DNA from: CAJQND01 sp051010055 | GTDB lineage: Bacteria; Pseudomonadota; Alphaproteobacteria; Rhizobiales; CAJQND01 | Reading direction: 5' to 3' | Length of the DNA: 22,956 bases | Assembly: GCA_051010055.1 (NCBI GenBank) | Contig: JBPCVY010000254.1 | Span: forward strand, 1-22,956 | In this document: one piece after another, positions 15,629 to 22,956 of the stretch | Layout of the letters: each line of letters begins with the position of its first letter | How positions within the stretch are numbered: the stretch's first letter is position 1 | The notes under the pieces: generated by a model | What the model saw: the letters and a program-made list of their open reading frames with translations, nothing else | What the model was told of the DNA's origin: nothing | Databases searched by the model: none | Made by a program: the position numbers and the translations under genes

Positions 15629-17065
15629 TTAGACGGCCATCTCGGTCACAAATTTTGTGCGCAGATAGGCATCGAGCCCTTCTATGCCGCCTTCTGAGCC
15701 ATAGCCGCTTTCGTTCACGCCGCCAAACGGGGTTTCCGGTGTTGAAACGACGAAACTGTTCACGGACATCATGCCCGCCTCAATTTGGCTGCCGAATGCG
15801 GAAGCGCGCGCACCGTCATTTGTGAACAAATATGATGCCAGGCCAAACTCCAGTTTGTTGGCGCGGGTAAGCACATCTTCAGCATCCGTGAACGGTGCAA
15901 GAGGCGCCACTGGCCCGAACGGCTCTTCGTTCATGATTTCGGCAGTTTCAGGCACGTTCTTCATTACTGTTGGTGCGTAGAAATACCCCTGGTTGCCGAT
16001 ACGCTCGCCGCCCAGCATGATTTCCGCGCCGTTGGCCTTGGCGTCATCAACAAAGTTCTGGATGACCCCAAGCCGGCGTTCGGCAATGAGCGGGCCCATG
16101 TCAACGCCCTCATCAAGACCGTTGCCGACGTTGATTTCGCTGGCGGTTTTTGCGAACTCATCGGCGAATTCGTCATACACACTTTCCTGCACGTAGAACC
16201 TACTCGGTGAAATGCAAACCTGGCCAGCATTGCGGAACTTGAACGTTGCAGCAGCCTTTGCGGTTGCCTTTACATCTGCATCGTCAAACACAATCACCGG
16301 AGAATGGCCGCCCAGTTCCATGGTGCACCGTTTCAGGGTGTCTGCTGCAAGTTTTTGCAAGTGTTTGCCGACGGGCACAGATCCGGTAAAGGAGAGTTTG
16401 CGCGGAATGCGGCTTGCCAAGAGGTGGCGCGAAACATTGTCCGGCACGCCGAACACCAAGTTCAAAACCCCATCGGGAAGGCCGGCTTCCTGAAAGCATC
16501 TGGCGATGGAAATGCAGGTGGCAGGTGTTTCCTCACTTGCCTTGATAATAATGGAACAACCTGCGCCCAGGGCGCCTGCAACCTTGCGCATGACGTTCAC
16601 AGCCGGGAAATTCCAGGCCACAAACGCCGCAACCGGGCCAACCGGCTCTTTCAGAACCATCTGCCGCATGCCGGCAAAGCGCGGCGGCACAAGCCGGCCA
16701 TAGGCACGTTTTCCTTCTTCCCCGTACCAGCGCAACACCGCAATGGCAAAATCGAGCTCCAGCTTGGCCTCACCGAGGGGTTTTCCCATCTCCCGTGTAA
16801 GGTTTTCAGCCATCGCATCTTTGCGCTCTTCCATAAGATCGGCGGCTTTGTTCATGATAATCTGGCGTTGAAGCGCGGTCTTTTCCCGCCACACATGAAA
16901 GCCCTCAAGAGAAGCATCAGCTGCAGCATCAAGGTCAGCGGTGCTTGCGTGTGGCACTTCCCCAAGAATTTCTTCGGTTGCCGGGTTGATGACCGTTTCG
17001 GTTTCCCGGGACGAACCGTTCGTCCATTTGCCATTTATCAATAGTTCGAGTTTTTCGTACGCCAT
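15629..17065 (-). CDS. NAD(P)-dependent aldehyde dehydrogenase (succinate-semialdehyde dehydrogenase-like)
   Basis: 478 residues, the normal ALDH length. The oxyanion-hole Asn is N152 (WNFP), the cofactor Lys is K175 (IIKASEE), the general base is E250 (MELGGHSP) and the catalytic nucleophile is C284 (NAGQVCISPSRF). The closing segment (TPFGGVNESGYGSEGG) is also conserved. The overall style (GKWTNGSS, INPATEEILG, MGKPLGEA) is closest to succinate-semialdehyde or related semialdehyde dehydrogenases. It would oxidise a semialdehyde to an acid with reduction of NAD(P). Start ATG 17065 is preceded by GAGAGG about 12 nt upstream. The stop is TAA. It faces away from the hydrolase gene across a ~194-nt shared promoter region. 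Confidence 0.92.
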   Translation of the reverse strand: MAYEKLELLINGKWTNGSSRETETVINPATEEILGEVPHASTADLDAAADASLEGFHVWREKTALQRQIIMNKAADLMEERKDAMAENLTREMGKPLGEAKLELDFAIAVLRWYGEEGKRAYGRLVPPRFAGMRQMVLKEPVGPVAAFVAWNFPAVNVMRKVAGALGAGCSIIIKASEETPATCISIARCFQEAGLPDGVLNLVFGVPDNVSRHLLASRIPRKLSFTGSVPVGKHLQKLAADTLKRCTMELGGHSPVIVFDDADVKATAKAAATFKFRNAGQVCISPSRFYVQESVYDEFADEFAKTASEINVGNGLDEGVDMGPLIAERRLGVIQNFVDDAKANGAEIMLGGERIGNQGYFYAPTVMKNVPETAEIMNEEPFGPVAPLAPFTDAEDVLTRANKLEFGLASYLFTNDGARASAFGSQIEAGMMSVNSFVVSTPETPFGGVNESGYGSEGGIEGLDAYLRTKFVTEMAV

Positions 17066-17138
17066 GTTTCTTGATGCCTCTCGTTTGAAAACTGTTCTCG
17101 TGCGCCAGTTGCGCGTTTTTACTCATCATGTGCTTGGT

Positions 17139-17163
17139 AAGTGTTGCCGGTTTTCTAACACTT
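17139..17163. promoter_or_regulatory. Inverted repeat AAGTGTT-N11-AACACTT between ALDH and hydrolase genes
   Basis: AAGTGTT (17139-17145) and AACACTT (17157-17163) are perfect inverted repeats separated by 11 nt, inside the 194-nt divergent interval. Spacing and location suit an operator for a dimeric regulator acting on one or both genes. No regulator is identifiable here. Confidence 0.35.
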
Positions 17164-17259
17164 GGCGCGCAGATGAGGTACAAGAAATTTCTCCAAAGCG
17201 CATGTTTTTGCATTGTGGCGTAATTGGTGGGGTGAGTAACCAAGTTGGGAAACAGTTTT

Positions 17260-18708
17260 ATGGTGAAATTTGTATGGAAAGCCGGCATTGCCGTCGCCTG
17301 GAGCGTGGCGGGAGGGCTCGTCATATTGATTGGCGTGGGCATCTGGTTTTTGGAAAGCAGGCCAGACCTCAATATCTGGCATGAAACCTACTTGAATGGT
17401 GAAATCACCCAGGACAAGCCACCTGAAACATTCGCTGCGCTATTGGAGCAGGAGGTTGCGCTTTTTGATGCGCTGGAGAAGCAAATCATCTCGAAATTGC
17501 CGCACGAAGACAAAAGCGCCATAAACCGTTTTACCAGCGGGAGTATTTCGGACCCTGAAGTTTGGCCGCGCAATTGGAACCGTACGTTTGAACTTGAGGG
17601 AGATGGGCCCGGGATATTGCTGCTGCATGGAATGTCTGACGGCCCCTACAGCTTGCGCGAGATGGGCGAGCGTCTGCATCAAAAGGACTATCATGTTGTG
17701 GGCCTGCGTATACCGGGTCATGGCACTGCTCCATCGGGGCTTGTTCATGTTGACTGGGAAGATATGGCAGCGGCTGCGCGTGTGGCAGCCGTGCATCTAG
17801 GGAACCGCAACGGTGGCAAGCCGTTTTTTTTGATCGGGTACTCAAACGGCGCAGCGCTCGCTACTAATTATGCGCTTACTGCGCTCACCGATGAAGCTGC
17901 TCCGTTACCGTCCGGGCTTGTTTTGATATCACCGCAAATTCGCATTACCCGGGCTGCTGCCTTTGCAAAATGGCAAAGCCGCATGGGTCGCTGGTTCGGC
18001 TTCCGCAAGCTTGCCTGGAATTCCCTGCAACCGGAGTATGACCCATTCAAATACAACTCCTTCGCCGTGAACGCGGGCCAGCAGTCATTTGAGATAACCC
18101 AGGAAATTCAATCACAACTTTCGTCCCTGGAGTCGAAGGGCGTGCTTGCGAAAATGCCGAAAATTTTGGCGTTCCAGTCAGTGGCCGATGCAACAATCAT
18201 CGCCACCGGCATTATCGACGGGCTTCTTGAGCCCCTTCCTGCCAACGGCCATGAACTGGTGCTTTTCGACATTAGTAGGCAGGGCGAAAGCCTCAACACA
18301 ATCACCAGAGACCCGTTACGGCCGCTGAAAGAGGCATGGGGGAATTCTGAACTGCCCTTTGCTGTTTCTCTTGTTACCAACCGTGCACCGGGCGACAGAA
18401 AAGTGGTTCTGCGGCATCGCAAGGCAGGCGAACTGAACTATTCCGAGCAGCTACTCGATACCGTTTGGCCTGATGACATATTCTCCCTCTCACATGTGGC
18501 GTTGCCTTTTCCGCCGGACGACAAACTTTATGGCGGGCGTGCTGTGCCCGATAACAGGATAATCAATCTTGGCCACATGGCGCTACGCGGCGAACGCGGC
18601 ATTCTGGCTGTTTCAGCTGGCGATATGCTGCGCCAGCGTTGGAACCCGTTTTTTGAGGAAATGTTGGCGAAAACAGAAGAATTTTTGAAAGCCAACGGTG
18701 GAACTTAA
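17260..18708 (+). CDS. Membrane-anchored alpha/beta hydrolase
   Basis: 482 residues. A single hydrophobic segment (about residues 8-31) likely anchors it in the inner membrane with the enzyme outside. The alpha/beta-hydrolase fold is shown by LLHGMSDGPYSLRE (oxyanion region), LRIPGHG and the nucleophile elbow GYSNGA with Ser195. A downstream Asp and the GH of NLGHMAL are candidates for the triad, but not certain. Likely a carboxylesterase or lysophospholipase-like enzyme; the substrate is unknown. ATG 17260 is chosen with GGGA (17247-17250) upstream; an in-frame TTG at 17245 would add five residues. It ends 16 nt before the convergent extensin-like gene. Confidence 0.82.
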   Translation: MVKFVWKAGIAVAWSVAGGLVILIGVGIWFLESRPDLNIWHETYLNGEITQDKPPETFAALLEQEVALFDALEKQIISKLPHEDKSAINRFTSGSISDPEVWPRNWNRTFELEGDGPGILLLHGMSDGPYSLREMGERLHQKDYHVVGLRIPGHGTAPSGLVHVDWEDMAAAARVAAVHLGNRNGGKPFFLIGYSNGAALATNYALTALTDEAAPLPSGLVLISPQIRITRAAAFAKWQSRMGRWFGFRKLAWNSLQPEYDPFKYNSFAVNAGQQSFEITQEIQSQLSSLESKGVLAKMPKILAFQSVADATIIATGIIDGLLEPLPANGHELVLFDISRQGESLNTITRDPLRPLKEAWGNSELPFAVSLVTNRAPGDRKVVLRHRKAGELNYSEQLLDTVWPDDIFSLSHVALPFPPDDKLYGGRAVPDNRIINLGHMALRGERGILAVSAGDMLRQRWNPFFEEMLAKTEEFLKANGGT

Positions 18709-18724
18709 GCTCCATCCGAAGTGC

Positions 18725-19477
18725 TTATTCGCACAATCGGTAGTTCCAGTTTTTGCCACGCTTTTGATGGTCGAAATGAAAGTGCGTGTCGTGTGCAGCA
18801 TTTGAACCAGGCCCAAGAACGGTTGAAAAATAACCGCATGCGGTAAGGCCAAGGGTGGTCAGAAGGCGCATTTCCTGCCTGTTGCCGTTTGCGCGTTTTG
18901 CGATTCCGATGCGTTTTCCGTCGCTCAAGACAAACTCTGAAATATCGATAGCATTGCCACGGGTGTGCTCGCTCACTTTTCCGGTTTTGCTTCTGTTGCG
19001 CCGCCGGCATTGGTAGCCGGGCCCCGTGGCGATGGCGCTCAGCGCCGCCCCGCTCTTGCCAGCGATTATTGGCGCAGCTGCATTTGTGGCCCAATCTGAA
19101 AACCTTAGCGCAAATTCACATGTGAGAACGGGCGCGCCTGGGAGTTTGATTTCCGCATTGCCATTGCGCACGGCGCTTATCTTCACCGGAAACGGAATAC
19201 CGCATCCTTCTTGCTCATCGACCACCGCTGCCGGTTGCGAAAACGCAATCCCTGCGTTTTTTAGTTTGGTGAGGCAAGCTTGATGGCTGGCCTCCAACGC
19301 GGCGGCTTCGTCTTGCTCGGTTGCTGCCGGCTCAGCCGGTGCTGGTGCAGTTGAAGGTGCGGGTGCTTTTGGCTTTTCGCGAGGTATCGGGGTTTGCCCA
19401 TAAACCGCGGGTGCGGGTTGAAGAATCGCACCGCAGACAAACACGGTAAGAACCCAAGCAAAACGGCTTAACACCAT
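18725..19477 (-). CDS. Extensin-like protein (VanY/DacD-type D-Ala-D-Ala peptidase fold)
   Basis: 250 residues. A signal peptide (about 1-27, ending near AVYG) is followed by a low-complexity Pro/Ala/Glu linker (about 28-60) and an extensin-like C-terminal domain. The domain keeps SEHTRGNAIDIS and HDTHFHFDH, which correspond to the SxHxxGxAxD and HxH zinc ligands of the D-Ala-D-Ala carboxypeptidase group, and it has several cysteines as expected for a periplasmic protein. Probably a periplasmic cell-wall peptidase or wall-binding protein. The start at 19477 is chosen because the signal peptide begins there and GGGGA lies about 9 nt upstream; the longer open frame to 19693 has a non-conserved basic extension. 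Confidence 0.85.
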   Translation of the reverse strand: MVLSRFAWVLTVFVCGAILQPAPAVYGQTPIPREKPKAPAPSTAPAPAEPAATEQDEAAALEASHQACLTKLKNAGIAFSQPAAVVDEQEGCGIPFPVKISAVRNGNAEIKLPGAPVLTCEFALRFSDWATNAAAPIIAGKSGAALSAIATGPGYQCRRRNRSKTGKVSEHTRGNAIDISEFVLSDGKRIGIAKRANGNRQEMRLLTTLGLTACGYFSTVLGPGSNAAHDTHFHFDHQKRGKNWNYRLCE

Positions 19478-19554
19478 TGTGTGATTTCCCCTTTGAAACT
19501 GGGTGGCTAATCTAACTGTTCTCTGGCGATTTAACAGAGCTTTGTGAGGCGTAA

Positions 19555-19845
19555 ATGGTTGCTGGGACTTTCCGTTGTGTGGGCTTTGTTGCCGGATTTG
19601 TGACCTTTGCCGGTATGGCGCTTGGGCAATCAGAAGAACATCCCTTCGGTGCACCGGAACCTTTGCCGGACAGACCGGCAGACATCGGGCCAATTGAACC
19701 GGTTGAAGGCATGGACCGGGATAATTACCGGCTTCAGCGTTCCAATATAGACCGGGAACGGCTGGATAGTTCGTCCATTGACTATGACAGGCTTCAGCGC
19801 TCCAATTCGCGCAGTTTCCGCAGCCCGTTCGGGCGCATTGATTAG
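19555..19845 (+). CDS. Small exported protein with a two-copy ~20-residue repeat
   Basis: 96 residues. Residues 1-25 form a signal peptide ending near MALGQ. The mature part is acidic and proline-rich (SEEHPFGAPEPLPDRP), then basic. RLQRSN occurs twice, 20 residues apart (YRLQRSNIDRERLD and YDRLQRSNSR). At the DNA level the 17-nt unit starting GGCTTCAGCG recurs at 19730-19746 and 19790-19806 with one mismatch. No homologous function is recognised; likely periplasmic or secreted. The ATG at 19555 has GAGG about 5 nt upstream. It runs divergently from the extensin-like gene over a 77-nt promoter gap and ends 6 nt before the next, convergent gene. Confidence 0.7.
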   Translation: MVAGTFRCVGFVAGFVTFAGMALGQSEEHPFGAPEPLPDRPADIGPIEPVEGMDRDNYRLQRSNIDRERLDSSSIDYDRLQRSNSRSFRSPFGRID

Positions 19846-19851
19846 CTGGAT

Positions 19852-20403
19852 CTACTTCTCACCCACTTCAATATAGAAAGCTGCCCACACCCAGCCGCTT
19901 TCCTCCTCCTCGGTAAGCGTTTTACCCCCGGTGTCATAGCCGAGCCATAAGGGGCCGCGCCCGCCGATTGCCAGGGCGTTTCCGTCTGAATGAGTTGCCA
20001 GCACCCATTCGTGTGCCGCCAGTTTCTCAAGTGAAAACTCCGCACCATAGCCATCGAGAGCGTAAATGGTGAGGGGTTTGCCGTTGGCACCTGCCAGGGC
20101 AAGCACATCACGTAATAACGGGCCATGGAGCACTATCTTTTTCGGCCAGTTTTCAACGCTTGCGGAAACTTTGTGCTGCGTGAGTGCGGCGAGCATTTCG
20201 GCGCTGACAGAAAAAGCCTTTTCAAATGATTTTTCATGATGCTTCAGAAACGCATCTGAAAACGGGTCGAATTTTCCTCTGTTGGATTTTTCGATGTTCC
20301 CGGAAATCGTCAAAACCGCGCCTTTTGACGCCGTATCAGCATGGCCTGTCGCGGCCATGCCGGTGAGCAAAAATACGAATGCAATTGCAATGATGTTGCG
20401 TGT
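19852..20403 (-). CDS. Small periplasmic sulfite-oxidase-fold (molybdopterin-binding-like) protein
   Basis: 183 residues with an N-terminal signal peptide (about 1-22, ending near TGHA). The later part resembles a minimal SUOX/molybdopterin-binding domain: LLRDVLALAGANGKPLTIYALDGYGAEF and the terminal WVWAAFYIEV. True sulfite oxidases and YedY have a Mo-binding cysteine; this sequence has no cysteine anywhere. It is therefore likely a non-catalytic or cofactor-free relative. I chose GTG 20403 because GGGAG lies 7 nt upstream and the signal peptide begins there; an ATG at 20448 is possible but has a weaker site. Role unknown. Confidence 0.65.
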   Translation of the reverse strand, partial: TRNIIAIAFVFLLTGMAATGHADTASKGAVLTISGNIEKSNRGKFDPFSDAFLKHHEKSFEKAFSVSAEMLAALTQHKVSASVENWPKKIVLHGPLLRDVLALAGANGKPLTIYALDGYGAEFSLEKLAAHEWVLATHSDGNALAIGGRGPLWLGYDTGGKTLTEEEESGWVWAAFYIEVGEK

Positions 20404-20478
20404 CACTGCCGCGCTCCCAGCTCGGTTTCTTTCTTTAGGCGAAAACATGAGCTTATACTCTGCCGGCGCAACTTGCGA

Positions 20479-20712
20479 TTAGTTTGACGACTGGCCCGCT
20501 TGTGAATAGGGGTCGTGGCCCCTGTTCACAACCACCCTCTGATAATTCTCATCGCGCGGGATGCAATGCACCGCCAGCTTTGGAATGTTCAGGTTTTCCT
20601 CATAGAGGATACTCACCGCCTTCCTGCATTGTTCGTAGCTTTTGAACATTGCGCCGGTTTCAATTGCACTGCCTGTGCCCAACAAAATAAGAATTGTCCA
20701 AACTAAAGCCAT
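20479..20712 (-). CDS. Small exported or membrane-anchored protein of unknown function
   Basis: 77 residues. An N-terminal hydrophobic stretch (MALVWTILILLGTGSA) could be a signal peptide or single membrane segment. The rest has two cysteines (ESYEQCRK-like region and AVHCIP), which could form a disulfide in the periplasm. I recognise no family. The ATG at 20712 is set by a very good ribosome binding site on the minus strand (AAGGAGG, 8 nt upstream), which argues that the short form is real and the longer open frame to 20898 is not. It lies just upstream of the sulfite-oxidase-fold gene on the same strand, with a 75-nt gap. Confidence 0.6.
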   Translation of the reverse strand: MALVWTILILLGTGSAIETGAMFKSYEQCRKAVSILYEENLNIPKLAVHCIPRDENYQRVVVNRGHDPYSQAGQSSN

Positions 20713-20783
20713 TGCCGCAACCTCCTTACACTTGAACAGACCGATAATCATCTCTCTTGGACTAAGTATAGACGATGTGACGG

Positions 20784-20802
20784 TTATATTTATTGAATAT
20801 AA
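20784..20802. promoter_or_regulatory. AT-rich inverted repeat TTATATT-N5-AATATAA
   Basis: A perfect 7-bp inverted repeat with a 5-nt spacer lies in the 224-nt divergent region between the 77-residue protein gene and the carboxymuconolactone-decarboxylase-like gene. The surrounding bases are AT-rich, so it may be a regulator site or part of a promoter. A second dyad, GCGCGA/TCGCGC, is at 20877-20893. Confidence 0.3.
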
Positions 20803-20936
20803 AATACATAAATTCTTGTGAGGAGTAAATTGCCGCTGAACTTGAAGCCAAGGGGAGCTAATAATTCGCTGGCATGGCGCGAGCCTATCGCGCATCATTC
20901 CTGTTCGATTGATGAGCTGGGTTAAGGGGAGTTTTT

Positions 20937-21518
20937 ATGAGCGCGTGGATTGAACTGGTGCCGCTGGAAGATGCCGAAGGCACCTTAAAGGAAATGTACG
21001 ACAAGGTGAAAACACCCCATGGCACCGTGGACAATGTCATGCGTGCTCATTCATTGCGCCCGCACACCATGGATGGTCACGTAACCCTCTATCGCTCGGT
21101 CTTGCATAATCCCGATAATGTGCTGCCCTTCTGGTTCCTTGAGGTGGTGGCGTCTTATACGTCCATCGTCAATGACTGCGAATATTCCCTGACCCATCAC
21201 TTTGAGAATGTGCGCAAGCTGGTGAAAGATCAAAAGCGCTCTGATGCGATCTTTGCAGCCCTTAAGGCACACCGCCCGGAAGAGTGTTTCGACGGCAAAG
21301 AGCTGGCGCTGTTGCGCTACACGGCCAAGCTGACGGCGGATGTGGGTAAGATTGTGAAAACCGATATTGATGTGCTCAACGCTGCCGGGTGTGACGATGG
21401 TGAAATTCTTGAAGTCAACCAAGTGTGTGCCTATTTCAACTATTCCAACCGCCTGCTGAATGGCCTTGGGGTTACCACCGAGGGCGACATTATCGGCTAC
21501 TATAAGGGTGACGATTAA
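20937..21518 (+). CDS. Carboxymuconolactone decarboxylase / AhpD-like family protein
   Basis: 193 residues, mainly helical, with the AhpD-like core around residues 65-95 (FWFLEVVASYTSIVNDCEYSL split as helix plus CEYSLTHH). In alkylhydroperoxidase relatives this site is CxxC plus His; here it is C81-E-Y-S84 with H87/H88, so the second cysteine is serine, and a proton-relay Glu is present at E69. It may be a peroxidase-related or thiol-dependent enzyme with altered chemistry. A good ribosome binding site (AAGGGGAG) lies before ATG 20937. The stop TAA at 21516-21518 is close to the convergent creatininase-family gene. Exact function unknown. Confidence 0.85.
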   Translation: MSAWIELVPLEDAEGTLKEMYDKVKTPHGTVDNVMRAHSLRPHTMDGHVTLYRSVLHNPDNVLPFWFLEVVASYTSIVNDCEYSLTHHFENVRKLVKDQKRSDAIFAALKAHRPEECFDGKELALLRYTAKLTADVGKIVKTDIDVLNAAGCDDGEILEVNQVCAYFNYSNRLLNGLGVTTEGDIIGYYKGDD

Positions 21519-21527
21519 GGCCAACGC

Positions 21528-22256
21528 CTAGCTGTTCAGGAATTCAAGATAATCTTCGGCTACTGCTTGCGCGGCGGCGCTGAGAAGCCGTTCGCCATGT
21601 TCAGGTGTTGCAAGGGCCGAATCTGCACCGACCCGGCCATCGGGAAAATCAGCCCTGTGCTGTTCCGGCGGTCCGTGGCGGTCTCCTGCGTGCGCTTTCA
21701 GAAATTCCAGGGATAAAGGCGCGTCCGGACGTGGCGGCGGTGGTGCATCGACAATACGCCGGGTTGCCTGGGTGATAGAGATTTCAGAAGGGGTTGCGTG
21801 CATGCCTTCCCATTCGCCGAACAGTTCATCGCGGATGATGTCCACCACATCGAAATCCCACCAGCTTTTGATGCGTATGTCTGCTGCCGATACTTTTGCG
21901 CCGCGCAAAGGTTCAAGATTTGCACCGTGGGCGTTGAGCACATAGATGCGCGAGAAACCATGCTGTGCGAGCGATGAGAAGACTTCATGGGCAACGGTGC
22001 GGAAGGTCTCAGGGTTAACGGAAACGGTTCCCGCAAATGCCATGTTGAAGGGGGCGGGGGTGTAGGCGAGAGCCGGGGCGACGACAGCACCTGCAATTTC
22101 TGCAGCCCTTTCCGCTATGTCTTCAGCACACAATGTATCGGTGCCAATGAGCCCGATTGGCCCGTGTTGCTCGGTGGAGCCGACGGGTACAATAATGCCG
22201 TTTGAATTTCTCAGATAATCGTCAACCTCCTGCCATGTGAGCAGCTGCAGCTTCAT
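21528..22256 (-). CDS. Creatininase family protein
   Basis: 242 residues of the creatininase-type amidohydrolase fold. The first metal site is built by E29 and H31 (STEQHGP) and D40 (GTD), the second by H110 (NAHGAN) and an acidic residue in GMHATPSEIS (E158). Members hydrolyse small cyclic amides (creatinine, formamides) or act in cofactor maturation such as MftE. The GG of the usual NGHGGN is AN here, a mild variation. The ATG overlaps the stop of the GST gene upstream (ATGA), which indicates one transcript and coupled translation. No mycofactocin genes are near, so an MftE role is unlikely. Substrate unknown. Confidence 0.87.
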   Translation of the reverse strand: MKLQLLTWQEVDDYLRNSNGIIVPVGSTEQHGPIGLIGTDTLCAEDIAERAAEIAGAVVAPALAYTPAPFNMAFAGTVSVNPETFRTVAHEVFSSLAQHGFSRIYVLNAHGANLEPLRGAKVSAADIRIKSWWDFDVVDIIRDELFGEWEGMHATPSEISITQATRRIVDAPPPPRPDAPLSLEFLKAHAGDRHGPPEQHRADFPDGRVGADSALATPEHGERLLSAAAQAVAEDYLEFLNS

Positions 22257-22903
22257 GATGTTTCCGATTTTATCCAGGCATCCACTCCCGGAAGATAGCT
22301 CTCAAGTTCCTCGGCAATAACCGGATGCTCGCCAAGCGCGGCGCGGTAGGCTGCGACATTGCCCGGCCAGCCAATGTCCAGTTTCAGCGCCTGGGCCACC
22401 CGTTCAAGAAAGGCGAATGTAATCGGAAAGCCGCAATCTGCCAGGGTCATATCTTTCCCGGCAAGCAGCGGGTTTGGATCAATCAGCCGTGACAGTTGGC
22501 CAATGCGCGTGTTGATGAGTGCCGCTTGCCGGGTGACGTGGTGTGTGTCCCGAACGTCCGGGTCCACATGGCCGAATAGGCCGCGCAGCGCCGGTTCAAG
22601 GCGTGTGTCGTGAAAACGCGACAGCTGGCGCACCATGGCGCGAGCGCGGATGCCTTCCGGCAGGAGAGGCGGGTAGGGGTGGATTTCGTTCAGATATTCG
22701 TTGATGGACTCTGAGTCTGAAAGCGTGAAGCCATTATCGTCAATGGCTGGCATGGTGCCGGCTGGGAACATCGCCCGGAAGTCAGCGTTCTCATAGCCAT
22801 CCGGAGGGTGGCGCTCTTCCCACTCAAGTCCCTTGGCGCGCAAGACAATGCGCGTTTTTGCCGAATAAAGGCTGGGCGCGATGGCGTAGAAGATAAGGCC
22901 CAT
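22253..22903 (-). CDS. Glutathione S-transferase family protein
   Basis: 216 residues with an N-terminal thioredoxin-like domain (IFYAIAPSLYSAKTRIVLRA; cis-proline TMPAIDD; LSDSESINEYL as the glutathione-gamma-glutamyl contact) and a helical C-terminal domain (about residues 85-205). SLYSAKTR places a Ser/Tyr at the usual catalytic position. It would conjugate or exchange glutathione with an unknown electrophile in the cytoplasm. The ATG at 22903 is near the window edge, so upstream genes are not visible. It is the first of a two-gene unit with the creatininase gene, joined by a 4-nt ATGA overlap. Confidence 0.88.
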   Translation of the reverse strand: MGLIFYAIAPSLYSAKTRIVLRAKGLEWEERHPPDGYENADFRAMFPAGTMPAIDDNGFTLSDSESINEYLNEIHPYPPLLPEGIRARAMVRQLSRFHDTRLEPALRGLFGHVDPDVRDTHHVTRQAALINTRIGQLSRLIDPNPLLAGKDMTLADCGFPITFAFLERVAQALKLDIGWPGNVAAYRAALGEHPVIAEELESYLPGVDAWIKSETS

Positions 22904-22923
22904 GGGTGTGCCCTTAAACTGAG

Positions 22924-22947
22924 AGGGTGGGCCACATGACCCACCCT
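22924..22947. other. Perfect 8-bp hairpin near the right edge
   Basis: AGGGTGGG (22924-22931) pairs with CCCACCCT (22940-22947) around CCACATGA. It lies about 20 nt upstream of the GST start on the minus strand. No clear T run follows on either strand, so it may be a leader structure or the end of an upstream gene beyond the window. Confidence 0.3.
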
Positions 22948-22956
22948 GATCTTACA

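Noticed and set aside
19478..19693. Long N-terminal extension of the extensin-like frame
   Set aside because: It is basic, lacks a family match, covers the divergent neighbour's start, and would bury the signal peptide that begins at 19477.
21528..22256. Assigning the creatininase-family gene as mftE
   Set aside because: No mycofactocin precursor, radical SAM or other mft gene is visible nearby; the fold alone does not give that role.

Overview
The window looks like a chromosomal segment of an alphaproteobacterium, probably of the Hyphomicrobiales/Rhizobiales type. This rests on the 23S 3' end and 5S sequence style, a small protein resembling the C-terminus of the alphaproteobacterial regulator GcrA, an extensin-like D-Ala-D-Ala-peptidase-fold protein, and the general gene content. 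This is a judgement from gene style, not a database match.

Layout. Positions 1-700 hold the end of a ribosomal RNA operon: 23S 3' part, a spacer that can fold into a three-way junction with a GAAA tetraloop, a 5S gene inside a 9-bp precursor stem, and an intrinsic terminator. No tRNA follows the 5S. Positions 1089-2171 hold a PNPOx-like flavin protein interrupted near its 3' end by an in-frame TAA, and a lipoprotein with M48-peptidase-like motifs but no HExxH. Positions 2268-6761 look like one rightward transcription unit: an EamA transporter, three overlapping genes for a heterotrimeric hydrogen-cyanide-synthase-like amino-acid dehydrogenase (DadA-like subunit, 2Fe-2S subunit, HcnB-like subunit), and rluA starting right after the stop of the last of these. 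A leftward MDR-family oxidoreductase follows, sharing a CTAG stop overlap with rluA.

Positions 8041-12046 are a decaying catabolic locus. An M24-family (DddP/Xaa-Pro-peptidase-like) gene is broken by several frameshifts, a nonsense codon and a small deletion. A GMC oxidoreductase has lost its FAD-binding N-terminus and carries a frameshift, and a LysR regulator has lost its N-terminal half. The GMC and LysR remnants point away from each other and abut at their missing 5' ends, as expected if one deletion removed a divergent promoter and both gene starts. A full-length mandelate-racemase-type enolase survives between the wrecks.

Positions 12103-22903 are mostly intact housekeeping and accessory metabolism: a thioredoxin-fold protein, a Rieske oxygenase behind a BetI/TetR-like palindrome, a GcrA-tail-like protein with a strong terminator, a tandem PPC/DUF296 protein, an aldehyde dehydrogenase, a membrane-anchored alpha/beta hydrolase, an extensin-like protein, small exported proteins, a cysteine-free sulfite-oxidase-fold protein, a carboxymuconolactone-decarboxylase-like protein, and a coupled GST-creatininase pair. 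No CRISPR array, insertion sequence or phage gene was seen. The most interesting signals are the twin 5' truncation, the stranded enolase, and the tandem PPC protein whose second copy has lost its metal histidines.
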